Part shown: positions 10,881 to 23,125 of the stretch, in pieces | Position numbering within the stretch: position 1 is the first letter of the stretch | Layout: each line of letters starts with the position of its first letter | NCBI RefSeq assembly: GCF_000340215.1 | Contig: NW_006921541.1 | Location: 861,963-925,962, forward strand | From: Pseudocercospora fijiensis CIRAD86 | Taxonomy: Eukaryota; Ascomycota; Dothideomycetes; Mycosphaerellales; Mycosphaerellaceae | DNA length: 64,000 nt | Direction of reading: 5' to 3' | The notes under the pieces: generated by a model | The model's input: only the letters and a program-made list of their open reading frames with translations | Told to the model about the DNA's origin: nothing | Database searches by the model: none | Made by a program: the position numbers and the translations under genes

Positions 10881-13800
10881 AATAGTAACATTATAAGCTT
10901 TTAGCCTTCTTCTTGTTCTTTACGCTAGTCTAATACTTATCTAACAACTTAGCTATATCCTTAAAGGAATCTTTAGCCTCCTATAAGTCCTATTCTAGTA
11001 AATAGCCCTACTATCTTAGCAGATACTCCTTCTTGCCTTGCCTAGTCCGGTGCTTTAGAATACGTTCTATAGACTACAGTTCTTCGCTATTAGCTAGTAT
11101 ATCCTCGGATTTAGTAGGTACTTTATCCCCTTCGCGTAGGTAGTATAGTTTAAGGAGGGATACGTAGAAGGTATTATAGATAGTGTAATAAGGTAGAAGC
11201 TACAACTAATAGGCCTATACGGAGGAGCCCTTAACTTCTCGAATGCGGAATAGGCTAATGTATCTTAATGCGAGCTTAGGCCTTGTTTTGCTATTAAGTA
11301 ATAGGTGTTTACGGATGCGGAGGTTCTTAGTGCTTAGTATAACTATATCGCCTTGTTTAAAGGTTATTAGCGTATAGTGCTTGTCGTAGTAGGTCTTTTA
11401 GTACTCTTAAGCCTTTGTTAACTTCTCGGCTATCTTAGTATAGATTTCTCGCATCTTCTAAACCCTCTTAATAGCCGCTAGTATTTCGGGTACTTAACGC
11501 GCTTCCCTTTCCTTACGCTCGGCCTCGAGCGATAGTAGGTCTTATAGTATAGCAGCATTCTAGCCTATTATAGCTATATATAGTAATACCTTAGTCGATA
11601 AGTAGACACTGTTATTATATACGAATTTAGCTAGTTATAGGAGGTTGACCTAGTCGTTAGAGTTCTCGTTAATATAACTACGCAGGTACTGCTATAGGGT
11701 AGCATTCTGCCTCTCTATTTAACCGTTAGTCTATAGATAGAAGGCTATTAATAGCCGATGCTTTAGTCTTAGCTGTAAGCAAATCTCGCTCTAATAGTAA
11801 GATGTTAGTATCGATCTACGATCGGATACGATCCCCTTAGGGGTTCCTTAATAGGTATAGAAGATGTTAGTCTATAGCGCCTCTACTATGTTAATAGCAG
11901 TCTAATCCTTGCGCGCCGGGATATATCGAGCGCCTTTAGTAAATCGATCTACTATAATAAGGATAGCATTATATATGTCCTTACTACCCCTACGCTTAGT
12001 AGGAGGAAGGCCTATAATAAAGTCTATTATAAGCTTAGCAAACGGCTTCCTAGGAATAGGAAGTAAAGATAACTCGCTAAATAGTAAGTGCTTTAGTGCT
12101 TTAACTCGCTAGTATACTATACAGGTCTATATATACTCCTTTATATACCGCTTACTATTTAGCTAGTAGTATATACGCGATAGTAACTCGTACGACCTCT
12201 CTATACTATAGTAACTAGCGAGCTTACTATTATAGTGCCTCTTTAAAAGCTCTTATCTGATCGATTGTTTAGCGGGGATATAATATCTGCCCTTAAACTT
12301 TAAGTAACCTTTGTCGTCGATCGACTAACTATTACTCTTACTAGCTTAAGTCGCCCGCCTACTTATAAGCTTATTAATGCGCTCGACAGCAAAGGCGTCC
12401 CTCTGCTAAGCACGTAATAGCTTATCTATAAACGATTAACTATCCCTATTTATAAGGTTATTTAATAGCACCCTCGCTATCGAACGAGGTACGTATTATA
12501 TATATCTAATAGTACTAGTAGCCGGAACTACTACAACCTCTTCTATAGTGCTATTGCTATATAGGCTATTACTATAGATAGCAATGTCTTTAATCGAGTT
12601 ATTATAGCTCGAGCGATCTACGTCCTTTCTAACGCGCACTAGAAGAACGACAACTCCGCTATAGTATTTGTTGCCGCCGTAGGGTCCGGAAGTCCGCTTA
12701 TCCTACGCTTACTTATTAATAATACGGGCTATAGCAATCTTATACTACAGGGTTGGAAACAAAGAATTAATATATTAGGTCTCGCTATCGTAATTAGGTC
12801 GCCTCGATAGGCTATTAGTAGGGTTGCTTACGCCTAGCTAATATAATATATTAAAATCAAACCCGGCGAGGTAGACGGCCTATCTAGCCTATTAACCTAT
12901 AACCCTAGTAACCTTAGTAATACTACGGAGGTTGTTATAGTCTGTATAGACCTAAATAGTGTGCTATACACTATCGAGATAGTGCCTCTAATGCTTAAAG
13001 GCCTCGATAATAGCTAGGAGCTCTTACTCGTAGGTCTCGTAGCGACGCTCTATATCGATTATCTTTCGTAAAAAGAAGGCAATTAGGTGCTAGTAATAGT
13101 CCTTATCTAATTGCTATAACATAATAGCCGATATAGCGAACTATAAAGCGTTAGTCTTAATACGGATCTGCTTGCTTAGTACAAAATAGTGCAACAAGGG
13201 GACTTTAGTAAATCGCTTCTTTAGACCGTTAAAAGCGGCTTGTGTCTTATTAGTCTATTTGAATTCTCTAGACAGGTTGGCCTTGGTTTTAGTAAGCTTA
13301 GTTAGGGGCATTACATACCGTAAATAGCCCTTAATAAAGCGGCGGTAGAAATTAGCGAAGCCGAGGAACGATTAAAGCTCCTTAATAGACGTAGGAATAG
13401 GCTATTTAGTAATTGTTTTAATCCGATTAGGATTAGCCTTAACACTATTAGTTAATACGATAAAACTAAGGAAGGCTACCTCCTTAGTAGCGAAGGTGCA
13501 TTTAGAAGGCTTGTAATATAGTCTATAGGCTCGTAGGCAATCGAGTACCTTACGGACTATAGCCTAGTACTCCGCAATATTAGGTAAGTATATATAAACT
13601 AGGATATCATCTAGGTAAACTATATAAAGGTAGTCTAATAGGCCCGAAAGGGCCCGATTGATATAGGACTAGAATGTTATAGGGGCATTAGCTAAGCCGA
13701 ATAGCATAACTAAGTACTCGAAATAGCTATAGCGAGTGCGGAAGGCTGTCTTCTATTCGTCGCCCTTACGAATACAGATACGATAGTACGCATCCTTAAT

Positions 13801-14780
13801 GTCTAGTATAGTATAGAAGTAGGCCTTAGAAAGGCGATCGAGGGTCTTATTAATAAGCGGAAGTAGATAGCGGTCTTTAATAGTAACAGCATTAAGTCTA
13901 CGGTAATTAACGCATAACCGTAGGCTACTATCCTTCTTTAGAACAAACAGGATTAGTGCACTAGCAGGGCTGTTACTATATCGAATGCGGCTATTAGCTA
14001 GGTTTTCCTCTAGGTACTTACGCAATATAGCAAGCTCTCGCTTACTAAGGTTGTAGAGGGGGCTAAAAGGAACCTCTTTGCCCTCTATAATATTAATCTT
14101 ATAGTCCGTCTCTTTAAATATAGGCAATGTCGATACCAAGTAGTGTTTAAATACATTAATATAGGTTTCTCGAATAGGCACTAGTATACGGGAGAGCTAA
14201 TTAGGGTCTATACTATTAGGGGGTACAGGTTTATCGTTATCTCTACCGAGAAGATTAGCTATTAGGTTAGCTAAGGCAGGTGTTAGGTTACTAATAAATA
14301 GGACCCTAATATTATTAGGACACTCGCTAATGTCGATGTGTTTAATGTCCTCTTTTCTAGCGATTCCAAATCGCTATTATTAACTGCCTAAGTCTATAAC
14401 TATAGCATAGTACTTAAGAATAGGGTTGCTAATAACAATGTCGGATAGGAGGCTGTCTATGTCTACTACGTAGGCAGTAAAGTTTAGTAGGCGTTCATTT
14501 CCGAGGTCGTCTTTTAGAACTATAGGAATATAGTAGGCCCTATAGGTTAAGTGCCGAGTGTTATTAAACTAAGCAAGGGTTAGTAGGTTAGTCCTAGGCA
14601 ATTGCCGAAGGTCTAATTGCTTAGCTAAGCGATAGCTAATAAGGGCGCTAACTGAATTTCCGGAGTCTAGTATAACCTTTGCCTTATAGTTAGTATCGCG
14701 CCTAGATATAAGACAGGTACGTATAATAGCTAGTACAATATCGATAGTCTTACGCCGTATAAGGCTAACAGTTAGTACGG
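10881..14780 (-). pseudogene. pol of Gypsy-2: protease-RT-RNase H-integrase-chromodomain
   Basis: Read on the minus strand: protease with intact Asp-Ser-Gly (codons at 14667-14659, within VILDSGNSVSALIS); reverse transcriptase about 14200-13350, including the open stretch 14181-13753 and intact YLDDIL near 13620; RNase H about 13250-12900; integrase about 12500-11300, with IIDFIIGLPP near 12030 and IVSDRRS near 11820 as the first two catalytic aspartates; and a chromodomain about 11060-10900 (KEYLLR-x-x-GYLLE). Stops are TAG/TAA at former Trp/Gln codons. Family, order and chromodomain match Gypsy-1, but sequence and LTRs differ, so this is a separate family. Confidence 0.88.
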
Positions 14781-14829
14781 CGCTTATTCTTTTTTCGAAG
14801 GTTAGCCTATAGGGGTAGCGTTAGCCGCT

Positions 14830-16142
14830 AAGAGGTGCTTTCGGTATTTAGCGGAAGTACGGTTAATTCGGGCCTAGTCCTTAGGTTTGTCGTATTAGCC
14901 TAGTAGATAGCTAGTACTGTTACAATTAAAGCACTTCAATCCGGTTAGTAGACTGCCGTAGCTATTATTGTTAGTTAAGTAGTTAGCGTTATAAGGATAC
15001 GAGCCCCTTCTACGGCCCCTATCGCGGCCTCCTCTATATAGTCGCCGGCTACGGCCCCTTCTACGGTCGTTGTTACTATTCCTACTATTAGTATTGTTGT
15101 CTTAGTAGGAACCTTAGTTTCCTCCGCGGCTACTACGATTGCCGCGGTTAGTACTAGCTAGCCGGATCCTCGATTCTAGTCGTTATTAAAGCTAGACAGC
15201 TCGTTTAGCTGTTTCTACCTCGACTATGAATTAAATACGTATTAGGTTAGCCTATTTAAACACACGGCGACAGTCTAATTCGAGGATAAGCTCCTATCTA
15301 AGTTTTAGGCGTATCTCGGAGATCTATATAGAATTAGTCTTAGGCAGAAGGTCGTCTTTAAGGGTTTTTAAATAGGCCTCGAATAAGCGAGCCGATTAAT
15401 TAGTCTTCTGTTTAGCTCGAAGATATAGGTCCTAAGCATATTGTTGCCTTAGTATAGGGTTTCTAAGGGTATCTAGTATAATAGTTTTGTAGCTCTGCTA
15501 CTAAATAGTAGTCTAGTCGTCGAGGGAGTCGAAATAGTTATCCTATATACGCTTTAGGTCGCTATTAATGTACTATATAGCGTGTACGACTAAGGAATAG
15601 TCGTCTAGTAGCGCTCTTAGTGCGTTGCGCTAGTTAAGTTTATAGTTACGAATATAGTCGTTATACTACTTCCGACTAGAGCTATTAAATATAGTATAGT
15701 CCTTAAGTTTAGTATCCTTCTTTTAGATAGGTAGTAAAGAAGGTCCTACTATTAGCTTAGTAGTAGTTGTTAGAGATTCCTAGAGGCGGCGAATCTCGAG
15801 AAGATTATCCTTTAGCTATTGTTCTTAACGCAAGGCAGTAAGCCTGTTTTAAGTAGCTCCTTAGAGTCTCGCTACTAGTTAGGGACTAAAGGCTAGTTAG
15901 CTATATCGACGGTTAACAATATTGTTAAGAATGTCGTCGATAGATAATTCTAGGTCGTTACCTAGAATTACAGGTTCTTTAGTAGGCTCTCCGGTAGGCT
16001 CTTTAGTAGGAGGCACTTTAGCAGGTGCTTTAGTAGGCACTTTAGTAGGCACTGTGCTACTAGTGTTGTTATTGCTAGCGCTGCTAGCGGTAGCACGGTT
16101 GTTGTTTCGTAATAAACCGGCTATTATAATAGGGGGTAACAC
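14830..16142 (-). pseudogene. gag of Gypsy-2
   Basis: The frame starts at ATG 16142-16140 and is open for 81 codons. Its N-terminus has Asn/Ser-rich sequence and then a Pro-Thr-Lys-x-Pro repeat tract (KVPTKAPAKVPPTKEPTGEP) before an acidic stretch. Later codons are interrupted by RIP stops. A zinc knuckle lies at 14933-14892: the first two Cys are intact (TGC, TGT), whereas the His and last Cys codons now read Tyr (TAT, TAC). Structural Gag role is inferred from the knuckle and position. Confidence 0.78.
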
Positions 16143-16399
16143 TAATAATATATTATTAGCCCCTAAGATACGGATATAGCGGAATTAGTAGATATTAGTC
16201 TAGTACGATTAACTTAGTATAATAGGCCGTATAGAAGGCCTTGCTTAATAATTGGTACGGTTGCTTCGATAGAATAGTACGTATAGGTCCCGTTCTTCGG
16301 GCGTAATATAGTTAGATTAGTCTTGTTCGTAGCTATACCGCTAAAAGCTTAAAATAAGGACTATCTAGCTACTACCCTTAAAGGGTAGATCGAATACTA

Positions 16400-16596
16400 T
16401 ATAAGCAGGGTATATTAGCAGGTAGATAGGGTAGTAGTAGGTATAGGTAGTATTCGATAGAGATCTAAGAGAAGAGGGAGGAAGGTAGGCTAGTTAGCCT
16501 AACGCTAAGCGCTAAGCCCTACCTAAGGCATTAAGACCCTAGCTTTACTCGAGCCTAGTTATATACTAATTACGTATAACCTCTTTAGTTCTAACA
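16400..16596 (-). repeat. 5' LTR of Gypsy-2
   Basis: 197 bp pair of 9488-9684; TTCTC (16597-16601) is the second copy of the target duplication. Confidence 0.92.
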
Positions 16597-18700
16597 TTCT
16601 CGAGCAGTAAGTATACGCTTTGTTATATAGACAGTCGCTCTACTAGTAAGAGGTTTATAGTTACTAAAGATAACCTTCGGCTCGCGTAAACGAGGCTCTT
16701 ACTTCTTTATAAAGTCGATAAGCTAGTAGTCGTAGAAGTAGCGTAGCAATAGTACTACTCGCGAGCTACCTGTCTTAATTAGCTTTATAATCTCGTATTT
16801 ATACGAATAACCGAAGGTTTTAGTAAGGTAATCGTTATAGCGGCACTACGGATAGCTATACGAGAAGGCGGAGTGCTTAATCTTATTGCTATTATCGTTA
16901 GTCGTAGTCCTTAGAAGGGTAATAGCGTGTTTATATAGCTTAGCTACTTCGAGAAAGCAATAGTCGCTAATAACTCGAGAGACACTAGTATAGAAGGCTC
17001 TAGTTAGTAACTTGTTGTACCTCTTTAGGTTGTCTACTATCGCGGTACGGCGGCGGTCGTAGCCTTCTTACTACTAATTAAGAAGCGACTCGAAGAGCGT
17101 AAAGATGTCGTATCTGCTACTATAGTTAAGCTAGAGCTTAATACGTCTATAGCAAGACTCGACTCGAGAGGTTGTCTTATAACTAAAATATAGGACTTGG
17201 TTAGTCTAGCAGTTAATAATCTAAGTCTTATAGAACTACTAGTTCTTATAAAAATAGGCCTTAAATATAGGATATACGTTATCTAACTTAATAACGTTAT
17301 TATTAACTCTTCCTCGGTCTTACTATATATAGTATAAGTAAACAGCTTTATAAACTAAGTTATAGACAGACTATTAGTCTAAGAACCGTTAGATTTAATC
17401 TATATAAAGTCGCCTCGCTCCTTCCTTACTTAAGTAAATATATCTTAGTTTAGGTACTACTTATAGACGATATTCGAGGCCTCCGGAAACACCTCGTCGA
17501 CTACTAGTATTAAGGCTTCTTTACGATTAGTCGCTATAACGAGAGGTACAGCATAGCCGCCCTATTTAAGGCCCTTCTATATAAATAGTAATAACTCGAC
17601 GAAGTTAGCTTTATTAGGCTTCGGACGAATTAGACTAATACCGAGCTTAATTATATCGTTTATCGATCTAGCGGCGACTATATCTAGTAACTCGAGGTTA
17701 TATAGATTAGTCGAATAAGTAGTATCGAGAATTAGCTAATAAGGCGTCGCTTTAAAGGCCTCGAGCGAGGTTAGATAAAGAGCTACTATTACCTTAATTA
17801 AACCCTCCTTGTCTATCTTAAATTTAATATTATAGAAGATAGAGTGCTAATCGAGTAGGTTAACTATCCGCTAAGCTTAGTTATTAGTACGCCGCTTATA
17901 AAGAGTCCTATTCTAGAAGACATTATATATATTGTAAGGTTTAAGTATTACTCCGCGCCCTCGAAAATAGGCTATTATCTTCGACGTTAGTATATAAGCC
18001 TATTATAAGCGCTCTAATTGCTCGAGGAAGTCGGCTATTCTTAAGCGCTACCGAATAGTAGTAAGTACGATAACGTCGTCCTTCTTATAGTTATGCTAGT
18101 AGTATTCTTTCTTGCTAGAATAGCGAATTTGCTACTTACTATCCGGCTTAAGAGGGCGGATAGTAATAGCGTAGAAATAGAACTTATAGTCTATCTTCTT
18201 CGTCTTCTTCTACGCCTTATTCGTAGTATTCTAGGTACGCTTATCTAGTTAACTATAGCAGCTGTATGTATATAGATAGTAGCTACATATATATAAATAG
18301 CAGTATTTAACGCTATTCTTATTCTTTTTTAGCTTCTACTCCTTAAACTCGTACCCCTCTAATATACTAAATTCCTAGATATAGCGCTCGAGGGCTCGTT
18401 TAGATAGAAACGTCGACTCTCGTAGTATTAGACCTCGTAGTAGCGAGGGCGCTTCTTCTAGTAGTTTCGTAGTAAACGCGTACTTCTAAGAGCGCGGCGA
18501 TACTAATCGATATTTAAGTAGAGATATACGCTCTCGAGGCAGGTTAAGTAAGCGACTACGCCCTCGAATACGCGTTTCTAAGACTAATTCGACTTCTTCC
18601 TACGACCTAATATCTACTACTACCTCTTCTATCTTCGCTATACTACTAATATTGTCTTTAGTAAGGAAATCGTCGATATAGGCCTTATACGATAGAGATT

Positions 18701-18920
18701 AAGCTATTATATTAAGAAAGATAATAAACTTCTAATAGAAATCTAATAGAAACCTGTATTCTAATAGAAAATTAGAAATAATAGAAATACGATATTTAGT
18801 ACGCGTGCCTAGGCGCGACTGTTAATAACACTAACTAAGAACAGCTATGTCTAAAAACAGGTGGAAACAGCACGTAATCGACGACAAGGCGATTCTATAT
18901 TGGTGCTAGGTCTTAATCTG
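18701..18920. other. Right subterminal region of the MULE
   Basis: Upstream of the transposase. It holds several imperfect copies of TCTAATAGAAA between 18732 and 18790. RIP fades out at about 18830, and the sequence up to the inverted repeat has normal composition. It probably carried the transposase promoter. Confidence 0.55.
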
Positions 18921-18963
18921 CTGGGGCTCGGGCAGCCAGCCGGGGCTCGGGGAAGTAACCAAG
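18921..18963 (-). repeat. Right terminal inverted repeat of the MULE
   Basis: Reverse-complement partner of 33-75 (42 of 43 positions), followed by target duplication TGCACAGCA at 18964-18972. Confidence 0.88.
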
Positions 18964-18972
18964 TGCACAGCA

Positions 18973-19871
18973 TGGCACTATCCTTGCTTTCACAAGTCAG
19001 ACTTTGCGCCAGGAACGATCGTGGTTGGATCGCTGCCCTGATAATGAAAATGAAGGCTGCCCACGTGAGCCTGAGCCGGCATTGGACAATGATTGTACTG
19101 GAAGCGTCAGGTTGTATAATAATGCGGGTGTGTTGCCCGGGCAAGCACTGTCTCGCTGGTACCCGTCCAGTTGCGTTTGAAGTCGGTGACACACGCCGCT
19201 ATCCGCTGCAGCTGTCGCCTCAAATGCAAACCGATCTGCTTTGTGCCCGCGTGGAAAACAATGATGTGTACACCGCATGTGGCTGGACAGAGGTTGACCC
19301 GGTGAGTGGCTAGATAATCCTGCTTCTGCTTCGGCATCCGTCACACATGCGGCCGGCGCCGGCTTCATACATCTGGGTACGGAGCTCTTTGGGTGGTGTG
19401 AAGGTCGCAGGTGTCGAGATTGCGCGGAAGCGAAGGTATCCTTGCAAAATAACTGGAGCTCTCTGCTCTCTGCCACACCTCCAGCTGTTGATCAAAGCAA
19501 GCTCCTCCGGCCTCACCTACAGTCTACAGAACTCACTCAAAGCACCAACCGGCCACGCACCCGACGTGTTGGGAAGTCGCCGTCATCATCAGTGGCCGCG
19601 CGCGGGGACTGCTGCTGCCAGGAAGTCTATTATCCTATGCACTGACGCAAGCTTGAAGTCCGTATCGCACCCCAATCCCATCGCCTCGTTGCTGCATTGT
19701 GCATTGCCGATATCCTCCCGCCACACCTCAATTGACGACGACGACGCCGCCACGCCCACATAGCCTTACCACTCTCGCTGTCTCGCCAAGGCAGCCTTGC
19801 GCGCCTGTGAAATCACAATTGTAACGCGTCTGCAAGAGCTGTGGCTCGGTGAGGATCGCCGGCTCGCCGCA
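18973..19871. promoter_or_regulatory. Intergenic region upstream of the metallopeptidase gene
   Basis: Normal base composition, no RIP. Several frames are open by chance on both strands, but none looks like a conserved protein and they overlap one another. The last 200 bp are rich in CCT/CTC/CAC, as is common for fungal 5' leaders. The promoter must lie here, between the MULE end and the ATG at 19872. Confidence 0.5.
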
Positions 19872-22464
19872 ATGCCTTCGTTCCTCAAAGATATCAGCCT
19901 CCGCCGGAGATCGAAAGCGTCGATCAGGAATGGCGCCGGCGCCGGCGCCAGCGACAGCTCCAACTCGGAGAGCAACAGCGAGGTGGGCGAGAACGGGCAT
20001 TTGCAGCAGCCCAGCAAGTCGTCGTCGACACTGAGTTCCTTCCTCGACCGCCGCCAGAGCCCGCCGACCACATTGTCCAGCCAGCGATCGCACTCGAACC
20101 TGTCAACCATCAATGGCGCAAACATCAATACTACCACCCACACTCCTCCGCCCATCCCTCCACGAGAGTCGCGCCCGCGCATGCCCACCTCGCAGAGCAA
20201 TCGATACAGCATCACTGTATGTTGATGTACAACAATCATGCATGCATAGGGAAAGAGCTGACCATACGCTGCAGGGAATGCCATTGCAGAATGGTGAAAG
20301 GTCGACGCCCGCAACCTCGCCATTGGCTCCGCGCGTCCTGTCTGTGTCTGATGGATCTTGGGTATGCTGAGCTGAGCAATTGTGCATCCGTGTGCTCGTA
20401 AGATACAACACGCCCCCAATCGCTGACACACATGCAGGTGCACCAGAAGGTGCTGCTCATCTTTGGCCAGTGCGCCGACATAACACAACCCATCGACGGC
20501 CACCTTACCGTCTGCCACCACCAAGACAAATTCCCACCTACCACATGGCCAGTCTGCGACTCGCATTTCAAAGCACTCGTCCACCTAGAACCTGGGCCTA
20601 ATCGCCTCCGCCTCGACTTCACCTCACCCAAACTTCCAGCCCAGAACTCATCGATACCCGCTCACTCATCCTGGATAAACATTAATTACCTGCCACTAAT
20701 CTCTGCTCCACCCCTCCAACTGTGCATACTGCTTGCGAAGGACTCACCAGAAACCTATGATGCTGTACCGGAGAGGGTGCAGAAAGAAGGCAATGCTCTG
20801 CCAACTGCCATTAGAAAGTTCAGAATGGCCGCCTACCTCTGGCAGGCATTTACCGCAGAACAGATGAATCGCAATGGCTTTGGCAGGAGATGCTATAGAT
20901 ATGAAGAAGAATGGCAGCCTGGCACGCTGACTTGGCGGGACATGGAGTCTGGCAACATGCGCAATGAAGCCAAAGTCCACGTCATCCGCATGGACAAAAC
21001 TGTGGAAGAAATCCAAGACCTGCATCTCGCTCAGCAGTATGAGCCTGCGAAGAAGAAGGGCGATCTCTTCGGTATTGCGATGGAAGCTGTGAAGGCATAC
21101 TTCCGGCCGGGCGATGGGCAGCGGCAGTACGTTTCCTGCATGTTCTTGGACACACATTGGGACAAGAGGATCGGCACTGTAAGAGGTCATGCTGCGCTTG
21201 GCGGAGGTGACGACCAGCTGAAGCTCGCCATCTTCGGCTCTCACTGCTTGCAATCATATCCAGCGCACATCGAGGAGGTCGTGCCTGCCTTTTCCGACTG
21301 CACGAGGACCGACACTAATTTCGTCGCCAACGACTGCAACGAAGGAGGCAGCAATTGGGAGTCGGCCAACATCGGCATCGGAGCTCATATGCATGAGACC
21401 GGCCATCTGCTCGGCTGCCCCCACCAGGAGAATGGAGTTATGATGCGGGACTACACTCGCCTCAATCGCACCTTTACATGCCGCGAACCATATTCCACGA
21501 GAACAAAGCAGCAGGGACAACGACTGTGCTTACCGAAGGACGAATGCACTTGGCATAGATTGGACACTCTCCGCTTCCGCTTCCATCCAACCTTCCAGCT
21601 CCCTACCGACCAAGCAAGCCATCCTGATAACAGTGTACAAGTGTGGACCGTCGAGAACAACACTGCTCTCATCACCGCCGCCACCGGAGTTGCTTGGATT
21701 GAAATATACCCACACGGCGATGATGTCTGCCACCATTGGACAGAGTACCTGGAGCAGAGCGCGCCGAGGCAAATCAATTTGACGGAACAGCTGATCAAGG
21801 ATCAGCTACCTGCTGAAAAGAAGAAGCGTAAGATCAAGCTCAAGATATTCAGCTGCGGAGGTGGTGAGCTTGAAATCCAAGATCTCTCCAGACTTTACAC
21901 GTCGGACAGCAAAGTCAAACTGCCTGATGGCCGACCTGGTTTTAAGGGGACCAAGCTGGGCCACGGCGCAATGCAAGGCTCGCAGCCCCAGGAACTCATT
22001 CTCGGGCACTGCGAAAAGAAGCAGTGGGGCGCTGCAGGGGAGAAGAAATCACGGTTACTGCTCAGCGTGAAAGTCTACCATGGAGACTGCTTGGACGGCA
22101 TCGAATTCTGCTATGAAGATGGGAAGAACGAACTTTTTGGCAAGCGCGGCGGTCGTTCCGGAGGCAGTGAATTTACTCTTGACACGAGAAGGGGAGAGAT
22201 GTTACTTGGATTCTATGTGAGGGCCGGTTTCTGGATTGACGGCATTCAGATCATGACGAATACTGGGCGGCGAAGTGAAATTTACGGAAAAGCCAACGGC
22301 GGTTCCGGGTGAGTTGCGCTGCACTGCAGTGGCCCATGTCCGCGCGATTTTACTGACATCGCTCCAGACATATACTTGTGCCACCACGAGGGTACAGCAT
22401 CGCAGGCGTTTATGGTAGTTGTGGGGCTTGGCTCGACGGCTTTGGACTTATAATCACGAGGTAA
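19872..22464 (+). CDS. Zinc metallopeptidase of the YIL108W type with C-terminal jacalin-like lectin domain
   Basis: Four exons: 19872-20216, 20275-20361, 20438-22308, 22368-22464. Introns of 58, 76 and 59 nt are all GT-AG, and joining them gives 799 residues with one frame. The start was chosen because the protein begins MPSFLKDISLRRRSK after CCGCA and the upstream frame has no better ATG. Residues 1-145 are basic then Ser/Pro rich, probably disordered. The metallopeptidase domain carries HETGHLLGCPH (residues 463-473), the HExxHxxGxxH zinc site of metzincin-like enzymes. From about residue 650 a jacalin-like fold shows DGIEFCYEDG, GGRSGGS and, in the last exon, a Trp-Leu-Asp-Gly end. No signal peptide is visible. 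Yeast YIL108W is an uncharacterised homologous putative metallopeptidase (known); substrates are unknown. It appears intact. Confidence 0.93.
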
Positions 22465-23125
22465 CGACGGATCAACGGCACGATAACCTGCTTCATCGCT
22501 TTTTGCATATATTGTCGCGAAGCTTTACACTTTGCACTGCACTGCATGCTCGACGGACCTGCCGCTAGACAACGCGAGGACACGCTACGAGGTTGACATC
22601 CTTGGTCACTCACGAACATCGGCATTCCCGCATCAGTATTCCATAGCCCTAATCTGGACAACCACGGCCGGGATGGAGGGGACAGGATGGAAACAGCATA
22701 AAGGGCCGATTTGACTTTTTTCTTTGACTCAACTGGCATAGCTGCTTATGCTCATTGGCATAGAGGCTCTTGGCTGGCAGAAACTTTCCTGTAGCACAGA
22801 GTGCTTAGAGATACACAGTTTGAGAGGAGAACTAGATATACCCGTGGCACTACATGCGTGGAAGAGAGACATGTAGTTTGAATCGTAACGAAAGCTATGG
22901 TGGAGCTTGGCCAGTGACGATACATCCTCTCACTGTCGCAAAATTCGTTGACGAAAGCATTGATAGCATGTCAGGAACAGTCCGGATGCGTTCTTCATGC
23001 CTGTATGGCTGAGAGCGAAGAACCTTGGAAGGGCCAGCCAACAAAAAAAAAAGCCACATGTCTTGGACGTACCTTCCAGCTTTGACTTCCAACTCAAATC
23101 GGCCTCGACACCGACAACTTCACCT
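22465..23125. other. Intergenic region after the metallopeptidase gene
   Basis: Un-RIPed. It presumably holds the 3' untranslated region. A+T rises near 22690-22760. No frame resembles a protein I can recognise. The part after 22900 could contain decayed upstream sequence of the aspartic-protease remnant, but no catalytic Asp-Thr-Gly motif is visible. Confidence 0.5.

Larger units (their letters stand above)
9488..16596 (-). mobile_element. Gypsy-2: Ty3/Gypsy chromovirus nested in the MULE transposase
   Basis: Seen: 197-bp LTRs at 9488-9684 and 16400-16596 and a perfect 5-bp target duplication TTCTC (9483-9487 and 16597-16601). On the minus strand the 5' LTR begins TGTTAG and the LTRs end CTTATA (CA changed to TA). 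The purine tract AGAAGGGAAG lies just before the 3' LTR, near 9690-9701. Gag, protease, RT, RNase H, integrase and chromodomain follow each other on the minus strand. Length is 7.1 kb. RIP density is high but some motifs (DSG, YLDD) are intact. Confidence 0.93.
9205..18700 (-). pseudogene. MULE transposase, RIP-degraded and split by Gypsy-2
   Basis: Coding pieces are 18700-16597 and, after Gypsy-2, 9487-9205, all on the minus strand. The frame runs straight through the empty site (CGA GAA TTA across the GAGAA duplication). The N-terminus, about 18400-18080, has Cys/Tyr/His-rich residues like the zinc-finger DNA-binding part of MULE transposases. The catalytic part is recognisable from LILDTTYSTNLYNLELLDIV (near 17725, first Asp), GYAVPLVIATNRKEALI (near 17540) and VFPEASNIVYK (near 17480), matching the family pattern of D-x-TY-x-TN, VTDRELAL and VFP-x-A. 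The second catalytic Asp reads Asn. The last Gln/Trp-rich parts are full of TAG stops. It would have cut and pasted the 3.2-kb element; this copy is dead. Confidence 0.87.
33..18963 (-). mobile_element. Mutator-like (MULE) DNA transposon, expanded by two nested LTR retrotransposons
   Basis: Seen: a 43-bp inverted repeat with one mismatch lies at 33-75 and 18921-18963 and starts CTTGGTTACTTCCCCGAGCC. It is flanked outside by the 9-bp direct repeat TGCACAGCA (24-32 and 18964-18972; 10 bp if a G shared with the repeat end is counted). Between the ends lies a RIP-damaged MULE transposase on the minus strand. Removing Gypsy-1 (596-9199), Gypsy-2 (9488-16596) and one copy of each target duplication leaves an element of about 3.2 kb. 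Known: 9-11 bp target duplications, TIRs and a DDE transposase with a zinc-finger N-terminus are typical of the Mutator superfamily. The outer 100-180 bp at each end show no RIP, while the interior is heavily RIPed. The right end lies about 0.9 kb upstream of the metallopeptidase start codon. Confidence 0.88.

Noticed and set aside
15922..16179. An 85-codon plus-strand frame (VGSLVG-like repeats)
   Set aside because: It is the antisense shadow of the Pro-Thr-Lys repeat of Gypsy-2 gag on the minus strand (16142-15897).
18997..19763. Several overlapping open frames of 70-160 codons on both strands upstream of the metallopeptidase gene
   Set aside because: They overlap each other in conflicting frames, show no signal peptide, conserved motif or intron structure, and lie where a promoter is expected.
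19766..20584. A 272-codon minus-strand frame
   Set aside because: It lies opposite exons 1-3 and both introns of the metallopeptidase gene, whose exon structure and domains are convincing.
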